The notes under the pieces were generated by a model. The model searched no databases. It worked only from the letters and a program-made list of their open reading frames with translations, and had not been told where the DNA came from. Shown here piece by piece: positions 17,306-26,199 of a DNA stretch of 64,000 nt. The position numbers and the translations under genes were made by a program. The stretch is from JANPPS01 sp964242575. GTDB lineage: Bacteria; Pseudomonadota; Alphaproteobacteria; Acetobacterales; Acetobacteraceae. The stretch covers positions 76,694-140,693 of the forward strand of contig CAXTCN010000001.1 of NCBI GenBank assembly GCA_964242575.1, in the 5' to 3' direction. The number at the start of each line of letters is the position of its first letter. The stretch's first letter is position 1.

Positions 17306-18712
17306 ATGAGCGCCTCCCTAACTTCACTCGCCTACCTCGTTTCCGCCATCCTGTTCGTGCTGGCGCTGCGTGGGCTGTCCAGCCCGGTGACATCGCGCCA
17401 AGGCAACCAGTTCGGCATGATTGGCATGGCGATAGCCGTGCTGGCGACGCTGTTGCAGCGTGGCATGTCTGGCATCGGTTTCGTGCTGATCGCGCTGGCC
17501 ATTGCGATTGGCGGTACGGTTGGCGTCCTAGTGGCCCGGCGCATCCAGATGACGGCGTTGCCGCAGTTGGTGGCGGCGTTCCACTCGCTCGTGGGCCTCG
17601 CGGCCGTGTTCGTGGCGGGCGCGGCGATGAACGCGCCAGAGGCGTTCGGCATCGGCACGCCCGGCCATATCCACACGCAGTCGCTGGTCGAGATGTCAAT
17701 CGGCCTTGCCATCGGCGCGGTGACGTTCTCGGGCTCGCTGATCGCGTTCGCCAAGCTGCAAGGGGTTATGAAGGGCGCGCCGATCCAGTTCCCCCGCCAG
17801 CATCAGCTTAACCTGGCGCTCGGCATCCTGTTGCTCGTGCTGATTATCGTGTTCGTCGCCACCAGCAGCCAGCCGTTGTTCTGGCTGATCGCGCTGCTGG
17901 CGCTCGGGCTCGGGTTCCTGATTATCATCCCGATTGGCGGCGCGGACATGCCAGTCGTGGTGTCGATGCTGAACAGCTATTCTGGCTGGGCGGCGTGCGG
18001 CATCGGGTTCACCATCCAGAACTTGGCGCTCATCATCACCGGCGCCCTGGTTGGCGCGTCCGGCGCCATCCTATCCTATATCATGTGCAAGGGCATGAAC
18101 CGCAGCATTTTGAACGTGTTGCTGGGCGGCTGGGGCACCGACACCGGCGGCGCGACGGCGGCGCTGTCGGGTCCGGATACCCGGTCAACCCGGGCCGGCA
18201 ATGCGGATGATGCCGCGTTCATCATGAAAAACGCCTCCAAGGTCATTATCGTGCCGGGCTACGGCATGGCCGTGGCGCAGGCGCAGCACTCGTTGCGCGA
18301 GATGGCAGACACGCTCAAGAAGGAGGGCGTGGAGGTCAAGTATGCCATTCACCCCGTGGCGGGACGTATGCCGGGCCATATGAACGTGCTGTTGGCGGAG
18401 GCGAACGTGCCATATGACGAAGTGTTCGAGCTGGAGCAGATCAACAGCGAGTTCAGCACCGCAGATGTGGTGTACGTGATCGGCGCCAACGACGTTACGA
18501 ACCCCTCCGCCAAGACCGACCCGAAATCGCCGATTTACGGCATGCCCATTCTTGACGTCGACAAGGCCAAAACGGTCCTGTTCATCAAGCGCAGCATGGC
18601 ATCGGGTTACGCAGGCGTGGAGAACGAGCTGTTCTTCCGGCCCAATACGATGATGCTGTTCGCGGATGCGAAAAAGATGACGGATGAGGTGGTGCAGGCG
18701 CTCAGCCACTAA
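17306..18712 (+). CDS. pntB: NAD(P) transhydrogenase beta subunit (PntB)
   Basis: A 468-residue protein combining eight to nine transmembrane helices (domain II) with the C-terminal NADP(H)-binding domain III. Evidence includes the membrane motif PVVVSMLNSYSGWAACGIGF, the NADP-binding GYGMAVAQAQHSLREM and the family-typical IHPVAGRMPGHMNVLLAEA. The loop VYVIGANDVTNP and the end segment SMASGYAGVENELFF are diagnostic. It completes the three-gene pntAA-pntAB-pntB operon; length is normal. Confidence 0.97.
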   Translation: MSASLTSLAYLVSAILFVLALRGLSSPVTSRQGNQFGMIGMAIAVLATLLQRGMSGIGFVLIALAIAIGGTVGVLVARRIQMTALPQLVAAFHSLVGLAAVFVAGAAMNAPEAFGIGTPGHIHTQSLVEMSIGLAIGAVTFSGSLIAFAKLQGVMKGAPIQFPRQHQLNLALGILLLVLIIVFVATSSQPLFWLIALLALGLGFLIIIPIGGADMPVVVSMLNSYSGWAACGIGFTIQNLALIITGALVGASGAILSYIMCKGMNRSILNVLLGGWGTDTGGATAALSGPDTRSTRAGNADDAAFIMKNASKVIIVPGYGMAVAQAQHSLREMADTLKKEGVEVKYAIHPVAGRMPGHMNVLLAEANVPYDEVFELEQINSEFSTADVVYVIGANDVTNPSAKTDPKSPIYGMPILDVDKAKTVLFIKRSMASGYAGVENELFFRPNTMMLFADAKKMTDEVVQALSH

Positions 18713-18774
18713 CCGGCGCGGCGTCGCGCTTGACTTAGCAGGCGCGCGCGCGTACCTGATCCGTAAGACTACAA

Positions 18775-18810
18775 CGCCGCTCCGCGTGCACGCGCAGCGG
18801 CGCCTTCTTA
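18775..18810 (+). terminator. Strong hairpin between pntB and ffh, probable terminator
   Basis: Inverted repeat GCCGCTCCGCGTG (18776-18788) / CACGCGCAGCGGC (18789-18801) with one mismatch and essentially no spacer, then CCTTCTTATTT. It lies 64 bp after the pntB stop and 16 bp before the ffh ATG, so it could end pntB transcription or sit in the ffh leader. A weak TTGACT (18730-18735) upstream could be part of an ffh promoter. Confidence 0.5.
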
Positions 18811-18826
18811 TTTGGGGTGATGCCAG

Positions 18827-20203
18827 ATGTTCGACACGCTGTCGGGCAAGCTAACCGGAGTGTTCGACCGCCTGCGCAGCCGGGGCCGGCTGAGCGAGGA
18901 GGACGTGTCGGATGCGCTGCGCGAGGTAAGGCTCGCGTTGCTTGAGGCAGACGTCGCGTTGCCCGTAGTCAAGGATTTCGTGCAGGCGGTGCGGGATCGG
19001 GCGCTTGGCGCCGAGGTCCTGGACAGCGTCAGCCCCGGCCAGCTCGTTATTAAAATCGTCAACGACGTGCTCGTTGAGGCGTTGGGCGGCGCTGGCGCGG
19101 TGCCGTTGAACCTTGCCGCCACTGCGCCGGTCCCGGTCCTGATGGTCGGCCTGCAAGGCTCCGGCAAGACCACCACGTCGGGCAAGCTCGCGTTGCGGCT
19201 GTTCAAGAGGGAACGCAAGCGGGTCCTGCTGGCGAGCCTCGACACCCAGCGCCCGGCGGCGCAGCTCCAGTTGCAGCAGTTGGCGTTGCAGGCTGGCGTG
19301 ACCAGCCTGCCGATCATACCCGGGCAGACGCCGGTGCAGATTGCGCAGCGCGCCATGGAGACCGGCCGGCGCGAGGTGTTCGACATCGTGATCCTCGACA
19401 CGGCCGGACGCCTGTCGATTGACGCGGCGTTGATGTCGGAGGTCCAGGCCATCCGCTTCGCCACCAACCCGGCCGAGACCCTGTTGGTCGTGGACGCCAT
19501 GACCGGCCAGGACGCAGTCAACACGGCGCGCGCGTTCAACGAGGCGCTGGGCATCACCGGCATCGTGATGACGCGCATGGACGGCGACGCCCGGGGAGGC
19601 GCCGCGCTGTCGATGCGCCAGGTCACCGGGGCGCCGATCAAGTTGATAGGCTCCGGCGAGAAGCTGGACGCGCTGGAGGAGTTTTTCCCCGAACGGGTCG
19701 CAAGCCGCATCCTGGGCATGGGCGACATCGTCGGCCTGGTGGAGCGCGCCGGCGAGACGATCGACCAGGAAGACGCCGAGAAGCTGGCCCGCAAGATGGC
19801 GCGCGGCACGTTCGACCTCGAGGACTATGCGAGCCAACTGAAGCAGATCACCAAGATGGGCAGCTTGTCCGGCATCCTTGGCATGTTGCCCGGCGTCGGC
19901 AAAATCAAGGACCAGCTTGAGGGCGCGAATCTGGATCAGGGTATCCTGAAGCGGCAGGCGGCGATTATCTCGTCTATGACCCGCAAGGAGCGGCGGACGC
20001 CAGATCTGATTAAGGCGAGCCGAAAGAAGCGCATCGCGGCCGGGTCGGGCACGACCGTGCAGGAGGTCAACCGCCTGCTGAAGCAGTTCGACGACATGTC
20101 GACTATGATGAAGCGCATGAACAAGCTTGGTCAAAAGGGGCTGATGCGACAGGGGATGTCGGCGTTGATGCCGAAATCCATGCAGCAGCGCCGTCCTTAC
20201 TAA
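18827..20203 (+). CDS. ffh: Signal recognition particle GTPase Ffh
   Basis: The protein part of the bacterial SRP, which binds signal sequences of nascent inner-membrane proteins and docks with FtsY. 458 residues with the N domain, then the G domain with P-loop GLQGSGKTTTSGKLA, LDTQRPAA, ILDTAGRL, TRMDGDARGG and GSGEKLDALEEF. The methionine-rich M domain follows, with MGSLSGILGMLPG and MMKRMNKLGQKGLMRQGM. It opens the ffh-rpsP-rimM-trmD-rplS cluster, a classical arrangement linking secretion and ribosome assembly. Confidence 0.97.
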   Translation: MFDTLSGKLTGVFDRLRSRGRLSEEDVSDALREVRLALLEADVALPVVKDFVQAVRDRALGAEVLDSVSPGQLVIKIVNDVLVEALGGAGAVPLNLAATAPVPVLMVGLQGSGKTTTSGKLALRLFKRERKRVLLASLDTQRPAAQLQLQQLALQAGVTSLPIIPGQTPVQIAQRAMETGRREVFDIVILDTAGRLSIDAALMSEVQAIRFATNPAETLLVVDAMTGQDAVNTARAFNEALGITGIVMTRMDGDARGGAALSMRQVTGAPIKLIGSGEKLDALEEFFPERVASRILGMGDIVGLVERAGETIDQEDAEKLARKMARGTFDLEDYASQLKQITKMGSLSGILGMLPGVGKIKDQLEGANLDQGILKRQAAIISSMTRKERRTPDLIKASRKKRIAAGSGTTVQEVNRLLKQFDDMSTMMKRMNKLGQKGLMRQGMSALMPKSMQQRRPY

Positions 20204-20223
20204 CGTAAATCAAGGAATGCCTG

Positions 20224-20559
20224 ATGGGTCTTAAAATTCGCCTTGCCCGAGCCGGCGCCAAGAAGCGGCCGTATTATCACATCGTGGTGGCCGATAGCCG
20301 CAGCCCACGTGACGGCCGTTTCCTGGAGAAGGTCGGCAGCTACAACCCGATGCTTCCGGCCGAGCACGAGGAGCGCGTGCGGCTGCAAAACGAGCGCATC
20401 ACGCACTGGATGGGCCAGGGCGCGTTGCCGACCGAGCGGGTCGCGCGGTTCCTGGGCCATGCCGGCCTAGCGCCCATGCCGACCTATAGCGAGCAGCCCA
20501 TCCAGTCCGCGCCGAAGAAGAAGGCGCAGGAGCGGGCCAAGGCCGCCGCGGCGGCCTAA
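20224..20559 (+). CDS. rpsP: 30S ribosomal protein S16
   Basis: S16 is a small-subunit assembly protein. The 111-residue sequence starts with the conserved LKIRLARAGAKKRPYYHIVV, continues with DSRSPRDGRFLEKVGSYNP and ends in an Ala/Lys-rich tail typical of alphaproteobacterial S16. It is 20 bp downstream of ffh and its stop abuts the rimM start. Confidence 0.98.
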   Translation: MGLKIRLARAGAKKRPYYHIVVADSRSPRDGRFLEKVGSYNPMLPAEHEERVRLQNERITHWMGQGALPTERVARFLGHAGLAPMPTYSEQPIQSAPKKKAQERAKAAAAA

Positions 20560-21090
20560 TTGGGCGACCGGCGTATCCTGATGGGCGTGATCGGACGGCC
20601 ACACGGCGTGCGCGGACTGTTGCACGTGCAGAGCTACACCGCCGATTCTGCTGATCTCGCACGATACGGCGCGCTGCTGGACGAGGCAGGGCGAGCTTGG
20701 ACCATAACCTGGCGCAGCCCCGGCGTCGCTGAGTTGCGCGATGCCGAGGGTCGTCCCATCGCGGACCGTGCGGCGGCAGAGCGGCTGGTGAACACGAAGC
20801 TGTTCGTGCACCGCGACCGCCTGCCGGCATCGCAGGCGGAGGAGTTCTATTTGGCGGATCTGGTCGGCCTGCGGGCTTTAAGCCCACAGGGTGAACCGCT
20901 CGGCCGCGTTTCCGTCGTGCATGACTATGGCGCTGGAACCAGCCTCGAAATCTCCCAGGACGACGCGGCGCCGTTGCTGGTGCCATTCACCCGCGCTTGC
21001 GTGCCGGACGTGGACATTGCCCAAGGCGTGGTCACGGTCGTGTTGCCGGATGAGGTCGTTGTGCCCGATGTGAAGGCAGCCGCCGAATGA
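20560..21090 (+). CDS. rimM: Ribosome maturation factor RimM
   Basis: RimM binds S19 and helps mature the 30S head. 176 residues with the N-terminal barrel motif GVIGRPHGVRGLLHVQSYT and the C-terminal PRC-barrel start EEFYLADLVGLRA. The TTG at 20560 immediately follows the rpsP TAA; an ATG at 20581 is the alternative, but the family usually has a few residues before GxIGxPHG. The stop overlaps trmD (ATGA). Confidence 0.95.
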   Translation: MGDRRILMGVIGRPHGVRGLLHVQSYTADSADLARYGALLDEAGRAWTITWRSPGVAELRDAEGRPIADRAAAERLVNTKLFVHRDRLPASQAEEFYLADLVGLRALSPQGEPLGRVSVVHDYGAGTSLEISQDDAAPLLVPFTRACVPDVDIAQGVVTVVLPDEVVVPDVKAAAE

Positions 21091-21788
21091 CCTGGCACGC
21101 GACGGTCCTGACACTGTTTCCCACCATGTTCCCGGGTCCGCTCGAGCATTCGTTGGCGGGGCGGGCACAGGACGCTGGGGCGTGGCGTTTGGAAGTGCGG
21201 GACATCCGCGACGCCGCCCGCGGCCGACATCGGACCGTCGATGACACGCCGTTCGGCGGCGGGGCGGGAATGGTCATGCGACCAGACGTGTTGGACGCTG
21301 CAATTGGCGCGACAGATGCGCGCGCGCTGATTTACTTGTCGCCACGCGGGACGCCCTTGACGCAGGCGCGGGTGCGAACGCTGGCGAGTGGACCCGGCGC
21401 AATCCTGATTTGCGGCCGCTACGAGGGTGTGGACCAGCGCGTGCTGGACGCCCGTGCCGTTGAGGAGATCAGCATCGGCGACTATGTCCTGTCTGGCGGC
21501 GAGCTACCGGCGCTGGTGCTGCTCGACGCCTGCGTCCGCTTGTTGCCGGGCGTTATGGGGGCGGCTTTGAGCGGCGAGGACGAGAGTTTCAGCGCCGGGC
21601 TATTGGAGTACCCGCAGTACACCCGCCCGGCGGATTGGGACGGGCGGCGCGTCCCGGAGGTCCTGCTGTCCGGCCACCATGCAGCCATTGCGGCATGGCG
21701 CCAGGATCAAGCAGCCCAGATCACCAAGGCGCGCCGCCCTGACCTGTGGCGCGCCCTCCAGATAAATGACGCGCCCGTCGCGCGGTAA
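21087..21788 (+). CDS. trmD: tRNA (guanine-37-N1)-methyltransferase TrmD
   Basis: This SPOUT methyltransferase makes m1G37 in tRNAs and prevents +1 frameshifting. 233 residues. The knot-forming motifs are visible: VDDTPFGGGAGMVMRPDVL, ILICGRYEGVDQRVLD and ISIGDYVLSGGELPALVLLD. The C-terminal GLLEYPQYTRPADWDG and VPEVLLSGHHAAI are conserved. It is translationally coupled to rimM by an ATGA overlap. Confidence 0.98.
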   Translation: MTWHATVLTLFPTMFPGPLEHSLAGRAQDAGAWRLEVRDIRDAARGRHRTVDDTPFGGGAGMVMRPDVLDAAIGATDARALIYLSPRGTPLTQARVRTLASGPGAILICGRYEGVDQRVLDARAVEEISIGDYVLSGGELPALVLLDACVRLLPGVMGAALSGEDESFSAGLLEYPQYTRPADWDGRRVPEVLLSGHHAAIAAWRQDQAAQITKARRPDLWRALQINDAPVAR

Positions 21789-21813
21789 CGAACTTGCCAG
21801 AAAGGACTAAGCC

Positions 21814-22200
21814 ATGAACATCATCCAGCAATTCGAGGCCGACCAGATCGCTCGCCTCACCGCCACCCGTCCGGTCCCGGAGTTCCAGCCTGGCGACACC
21901 CTGCGCGTCATGGTGAAGGTGGTCGAGGGCGACCGCTCACGGGTGCAGGCCTATGAGGGCGTGTGCATCGCCCGTTCCAACAAGGGGCTGAACAGCAACT
22001 TCACGGTGCGCAAAATCAGCTATGGCGAGGGCGTTGAGCGCGTGTTCGCGCTGTATGCCCCGACCATCGCCGAGATCGCCGTGGTGCGCCGTGGCGATGT
22101 GCGCCGTGCTAAGCTGTACTACTTGCGGGAACGCAGCGGGAAGTCCGCGCGCATCGCCGAGCGTGCGCGTGACGTTGCGACGCCGGCTGCCGCCGAGTAG
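21814..22200 (+). CDS. rplS: 50S ribosomal protein L19
   Basis: L19 lies at the 30S-50S interface. 128 residues with the conserved FQPGDTLRVMVKVVEGDRSR, QAYEGVCIARSNKGLNSNFT, GVERVFALYAPTIAEI and the basic RRGDVRRAKLYYLRERSGK. It sits 25 bp after trmD with AAAGGA upstream and 12 bp before leuC. Confidence 0.98.
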   Translation: MNIIQQFEADQIARLTATRPVPEFQPGDTLRVMVKVVEGDRSRVQAYEGVCIARSNKGLNSNFTVRKISYGEGVERVFALYAPTIAEIAVVRRGDVRRAKLYYLRERSGKSARIAERARDVATPAAAE

Positions 22201-22212
22201 GGGAGGGAGCGC

Positions 22213-23622
22213 ATGTCCGACCGGCCCCGGACGCTGTTCGACAAAGTTTGGGACAGCCACGTCGTCGAGCGGCTCGATGACGGAACCTGCGTGCTGTACA
22301 TCGACCGGCACCTTGTGCACGAGGTCACCAGCCCACAGGCGTTCGAGGGCTTGCGCCTGGCCGGCCGGCGCGTGCGGCGTCCGGATGCGACCATCGCCGT
22401 GGTGGACCACAACATCCCGACGTCGGACCGCACGCAGGGCATTGCCGAGCCGGAGAGCCGGCTGCAGGTCGAGACGTTGGAGCGCAACGTCGCCGAGTTC
22501 GCCGTGCCTTACTTTCCAGTGCGGGACGCACGGCAGGGTATCGTGCACATCATCGGCCCGGAACAGGGCATCAGCTTGCCCGGCATGACCATCGTCTGCG
22601 GCGACAGCCACACCAGCACGCACGGCGCCATGGGCGCGCTGGCATTCGGCATCGGCACGTCGGAGGTTGAGCACGTGCTGGCTACGCAGACCCTGTTGCA
22701 GAAGCCTGCTAAGAACATGCTGATCCAAGTCGATGGCGAGCTGTCGCTGGGCGTCACGGCAAAGGATTTGGTGCTGGCCGTCATCGGCCGGATCGGCACC
22801 GCGGGCGGGACCGGGCACGTGATGGAGTATGCCGGTTCGGCGGTGCGCGGCCTCAGCATGGCCGGGCGTATGACCGTCTGCAACATGAGCATCGAGGCCG
22901 GTGCCCGCGCCGGCATGATTGCGCCGGACGATACGACGTTCGAGTACATCCGTGGACGTCCGTTTGCGCCGAAGGACAAAGCGTTCGATCGTGCCGTGGA
23001 GTACTGGCGCACGTTGCCGTCCGATGCTGGCGCTCATTACGACACGGTGGTCGAACTCGACGCGACGGAAATCCAACCCATGGTGACCTGGGGCACCAGC
23101 CCGGAAGCTGTGCTGCCGATCAGCGGCGTCGTGCCCGACCCGGCTTTGGTGACGGACGTGGCCATACGGGCGGACATGCAGCGCATGTTGGACTACATGG
23201 CGTTGCGGCCGGGACAGCCGTTGGCGGAACTGCCGATTGACGTGGTGTTCATTGGCAGTTGCACCAATGGCCGGATTGAGGACATCCGTGCGGCGGCCCA
23301 GGTCGCTCGTGGCCGGCATGTGGCCGAGGGCGTGCGCGCGATGGTGGTGCCCGGCAGCGGCGTGGTGAAGCTGCAAGCCGAGGCGGAGGGCCTCGACGCC
23401 ATACTGGTCAGCGCGGGGTTCGAGTGGCGGGAGGCGGGGTGCAGCATGTGCCTGGGCATGAACCCGGACAAGCTGATGCCGGGCCAGCGTTGCGCCAGCA
23501 CGAGCAACCGGAACTTTGAAGGCCGTCAGGGTCCCGGTGGCCGAACGCACCTGTTGTCCCCCGCCATGGCGGCGGCGGCGGCGGTGACTGGGCGGCTTAC
23601 GGATGTGCGGGAGCTTGCGTGA
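22213..23622 (+). CDS. leuC: 3-isopropylmalate dehydratase large subunit
   Basis: Isomerises 2- to 3-isopropylmalate in leucine synthesis with an aconitase-type [4Fe-4S] cluster. 469 residues. Cluster cysteines are in FIGSCTNGRIEDI and in CSMCLGMNPDK. Substrate motifs VCGDSHTSTHGAMGALAFGI and SASTSNRNFEGRQGPGGRTH-type segments are present. GGGAGGG precedes the ATG. The end overlaps leuD. Confidence 0.98.
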   Translation: MSDRPRTLFDKVWDSHVVERLDDGTCVLYIDRHLVHEVTSPQAFEGLRLAGRRVRRPDATIAVVDHNIPTSDRTQGIAEPESRLQVETLERNVAEFAVPYFPVRDARQGIVHIIGPEQGISLPGMTIVCGDSHTSTHGAMGALAFGIGTSEVEHVLATQTLLQKPAKNMLIQVDGELSLGVTAKDLVLAVIGRIGTAGGTGHVMEYAGSAVRGLSMAGRMTVCNMSIEAGARAGMIAPDDTTFEYIRGRPFAPKDKAFDRAVEYWRTLPSDAGAHYDTVVELDATEIQPMVTWGTSPEAVLPISGVVPDPALVTDVAIRADMQRMLDYMALRPGQPLAELPIDVVFIGSCTNGRIEDIRAAAQVARGRHVAEGVRAMVVPGSGVVKLQAEAEGLDAILVSAGFEWREAGCSMCLGMNPDKLMPGQRCASTSNRNFEGRQGPGGRTHLLSPAMAAAAAVTGRLTDVRELA

Positions 23623-24242
23623 TGCAGGCTTTCACGACCCTTGCGGCCGTTGCGGCCCCGTTGCCGCTGGCGAACATTGACACCGATAAAATCATTCCCG
23701 CGCGATTTCTGAAAACGATCAAGCGCACTGGCCTTGGCGCGCACCTGTTCGACACGCTGCGTTTCGACGACACTGGCGAGGAACGGGCGGACTTCGTGTT
23801 GAACAAGGAGCCGTATCGGCACGCCGAGGTGTTGATCGCACACGAGAACTTTGGCTGCGGCTCATCACGCGAGCATGCGCCCTGGGCGCTGTTGAATTTC
23901 GGCATCCGCTGCGTGATCGCGCCGAGCTTCGCCGATATCTTTCATGCGAACTGCTTCAAGAACGGCATCCTGCCGATCCGGCTGCCCCGCGAGGTGTGTG
24001 ACCAGTTGATGGAGGATGCACGCTTGGGCGGCAACGCGCGGCTGGTGATCGACCTCGCACGGCAAGTCGTGGTGCGGCCGAGCGGCGAGGAAATCCCATT
24101 TGAGATCGATGCGTTCCGGAAGCACCTGATGCTGAACGGGCTTGACGACATCGGCCAGACGTTGCTGCGCGTCGACGGCATCACTGCGTATGAGGGACGG
24201 CAGCGGCAAGACCAGTCCTGGTTGCCCAGTATTTCCGTCTGA
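23622..24242 (+). CDS. leuD: 3-isopropylmalate dehydratase small subunit
   Basis: The swivelling small subunit of isopropylmalate isomerase, 206 residues. NIDTDKIIPARFLKTIKRTG is the diagnostic N-terminal motif, and NFGCGSSREHAPWALLNFGI holds the active-site Ser/Arg. The ATG at 23622 shares one base with the leuC stop (TGATG), with GGGAG upstream; a GTG one codon earlier is possible. leuB follows after 12 bp. Confidence 0.97.
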   Translation: MQAFTTLAAVAAPLPLANIDTDKIIPARFLKTIKRTGLGAHLFDTLRFDDTGEERADFVLNKEPYRHAEVLIAHENFGCGSSREHAPWALLNFGIRCVIAPSFADIFHANCFKNGILPIRLPREVCDQLMEDARLGGNARLVIDLARQVVVRPSGEEIPFEIDAFRKHLMLNGLDDIGQTLLRVDGITAYEGRQRQDQSWLPSISV

Positions 24243-24254
24243 GAAGGGACCGCA

Positions 24255-25367
24255 ATGGCCGCGAACAAGAAGCTGCTTGTGCTCCCAGGCGACGGCGTGG
24301 GACCGGAGGTTATGCGCGAAGTGCGGCGGGTGATTGAGTGGATGGACCGTCGGCGCCGGGTCACATTCGACATCAGCGAGGATCTAGTGGGAGGCGCATC
24401 GATCGATAAGCGCGGCATGCCGATTTCCGAAGATACCATCGCCCATGCCAAGTCGGTCGATGCGATCCTGTTCGGCTCGGTCGGCGGCCCGCGCTGGGAT
24501 AAGCTCGGGTTCGACATGCGGCCAGAGATCGCCATTCTGCGCCTGCGACGGGAGCTTGGCCTGTTTGCCAACCTGCGCCCGGCGGTCGTGCTCGATCCGT
24601 TGTTGGATGCGAGCACGCTCAAGCCCGAAATCATCCGGGGACTTGACCTGATGATCGTTCGGGAAAGCACGGGCGGCCTGTATTTTGGCGAGCCGCGCGG
24701 GATTGAGACTCTGCCGGACGGGCAGCAACGCGGCTTTAACACCGAGACTTACAGCACGCACGAGATTGAGCGCGTGGCGCGTGTTGGTTTTGACCTGGCG
24801 CGCCGCCGGCAGAACCGGTTGTGCAGCGTCGAAAAAGCCAACGTGATGGAGAGCGGCCTGCTGTGGCGCCAGGTTGTGACGGCCTTACATGAGCGGGAGT
24901 ATGCGGATGTTGAGCTGTCGCACATGTATGCCGACAACTGCGCCATGCAGCTTGTGCGCAATCCCAGGCAGTTCGATGTCATTGTCACCACGAACTTGTT
25001 TGGCGATTTGTTGTCCGATCTGGCCAGTATGCTGACTGGCAGCCTCGGGATGTTGCCGTCGGCAACGTTGGGCGCGCCAGATGCATCGGGCCGGCGGCGG
25101 GCGTTGTATGAGCCGATCCATGGCAGCGCGCCTGACATAGCGGGCAAGGGCATTGCGAACCCGATGGCGCAAATGCTGAGTTTCGCGTTGCTGCTGCGGT
25201 ACTCCTTTGACCTTGAGGAGGATGCGGCGTTAATAGAGCGGGCTTGCACCAATGTGCTCGCGAGCGGATTGCGCACCGCTGACGTAATGGGACCGGGAAC
25301 CGCGAAGGTCGGCACGTCGGTCATGGGCGAGAGCGTGCTGCGCGAACTGGACAAGATCGCGGCCTAG
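24255..25367 (+). CDS. leuB: 3-isopropylmalate dehydrogenase
   Basis: NAD-dependent oxidative decarboxylation of 3-isopropylmalate, the third leucine-specific step. 370 residues. LLVLPGDGVGPEVM starts the fold; LRPAVVLDPLL, IVRESTGGLYFGEPRG, EKANVMESGLLWRQVV and NLFGDLLSDLASMLTGSLG carry the catalytic Tyr/Lys and metal Asp residues. The end motif YEPIHGSAPDIAGKGIANP is intact. It completes leuCDB. Confidence 0.98.
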   Translation: MAANKKLLVLPGDGVGPEVMREVRRVIEWMDRRRRVTFDISEDLVGGASIDKRGMPISEDTIAHAKSVDAILFGSVGGPRWDKLGFDMRPEIAILRLRRELGLFANLRPAVVLDPLLDASTLKPEIIRGLDLMIVRESTGGLYFGEPRGIETLPDGQQRGFNTETYSTHEIERVARVGFDLARRRQNRLCSVEKANVMESGLLWRQVVTALHEREYADVELSHMYADNCAMQLVRNPRQFDVIVTTNLFGDLLSDLASMLTGSLGMLPSATLGAPDASGRRRALYEPIHGSAPDIAGKGIANPMAQMLSFALLLRYSFDLEEDAALIERACTNVLASGLRTADVMGPGTAKVGTSVMGESVLRELDKIAA

Positions 25368-25373
25368 CCGGCG

Positions 25374-25838
25374 GTGTCCACGTCCCTGTACATTGACGCT
25401 GACGCTTGTCCAGTACGGGACGAGGCGTTCCGAGTGGCGACACGGCTCAACCTTCCGGTTCTCGTGGTGTCGAATGGCTCCAGGCCAATACGACCCCCCA
25501 AACTGCCCAACGTAAAGATGGTGACGGTCGGCGGCGCTCCGGACGAGGCTGATGATTGGATCGCGGAGCGCATTGGGCCGCTGGATGTCTGCGTTACGGC
25601 CGACATTCCGCTCGCGGCGCGTTGCCTGGCGCGTGGGGCACAAGCGTTGTCGCATACCGGCCATGTATGGACTGGCGACAACATTGGCTCAGCTTTGGCA
25701 GGGCGGGAGATAGCCCGGCACCTGCGCGAAACCGGCGCTGGCGGTGGCGGCCCACCTCCGCTGAGCAAAGCCGACCGCTCGCGCTTTTTGTCCGCACTGG
25801 ACATATTGGTTCATCGGGTGCTGAGGGCGGCTCGTTAA
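25374..25838 (+). CDS. DUF188/UPF0178 (YaiI/YqxD-like) protein
   Basis: A 154-residue protein of a NYN/PIN-like nuclease superfamily group with no settled function. The family start SLYIDADACPVRDEAFRVA and the segments VGGAPDEADDWIAE, CVTADIPLAARCL and GPPPLSKADRSRFLSALD are visible; the acidic residues would form the PIN-like site. It begins at a GTG 6 bp after leuB, so it is probably read through from the leucine operon, and it converges on the DUF2934 gene with one base between the stops. Confidence 0.88.
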   Translation: MSTSLYIDADACPVRDEAFRVATRLNLPVLVVSNGSRPIRPPKLPNVKMVTVGGAPDEADDWIAERIGPLDVCVTADIPLAARCLARGAQALSHTGHVWTGDNIGSALAGREIARHLRETGAGGGGPPPLSKADRSRFLSALDILVHRVLRAAR

Positions 25839-25839
25839 A

Positions 25840-26199
25840 CTAGGGGGCGTCGCCTCGGTTCGGTGCTTCGCCGTCGCCGTGCCTCAAGTCCTCCCGAGTC
25901 ATTGGCGTCTCGCGCCACTCACCCTGGTCCGCAACGCTCGAGCCGCCTGGGAACTCCCCAAGGTTCTCCTGGATGCTTGCCTCTTCGACGGTCACGCCGG
26001 GAATAGGGTCGTTTTGGGACATTGGGTTCGGCAACTGTCCGGGCGTTCCACTTGCCTCCATACGGAGCAACTCATCGGCGCGTTCGATGTACTCGTCCAT
26101 CGCATCGGCCGGGCTGCCGTCCGCTTCCCAGAGCTGCTTAGCGCGACCTCGTACGGCCGCGTCGTGCTCAGGCGTCGTTTCGAGTGGGTTGTCCGACAT
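25840..26199 (-). CDS. DUF2934 domain protein
   Basis: A 119-residue acidic protein. The N-terminal third has the DUF2934 pattern VRGRAKQLWEADGSPADAMD followed by YIERADELLRME. The rest is low-complexity, Gly/Pro/Glu-rich and probably disordered. The family is widespread in Alphaproteobacteria without a known role. Its start overlaps the end of the PEP-CTERM reading frame by 32 bp on the same strand. Confidence 0.65.
   Translation of the reverse strand: MSDNPLETTPEHDAAVRGRAKQLWEADGSPADAMDEYIERADELLRMEASGTPGQLPNPMSQNDPIPGVTVEEASIQENLGEFPGGSSVADQGEWRETPMTREDLRHGDGEAPNRGDAP

Noticed and set aside
21937..23550. 537-codon open frame antisense to rplS/leuC
   Set aside because: His/Arg/Gln-rich composition typical of the reverse strand of GC-rich genes; leuC and rplS are unambiguous.
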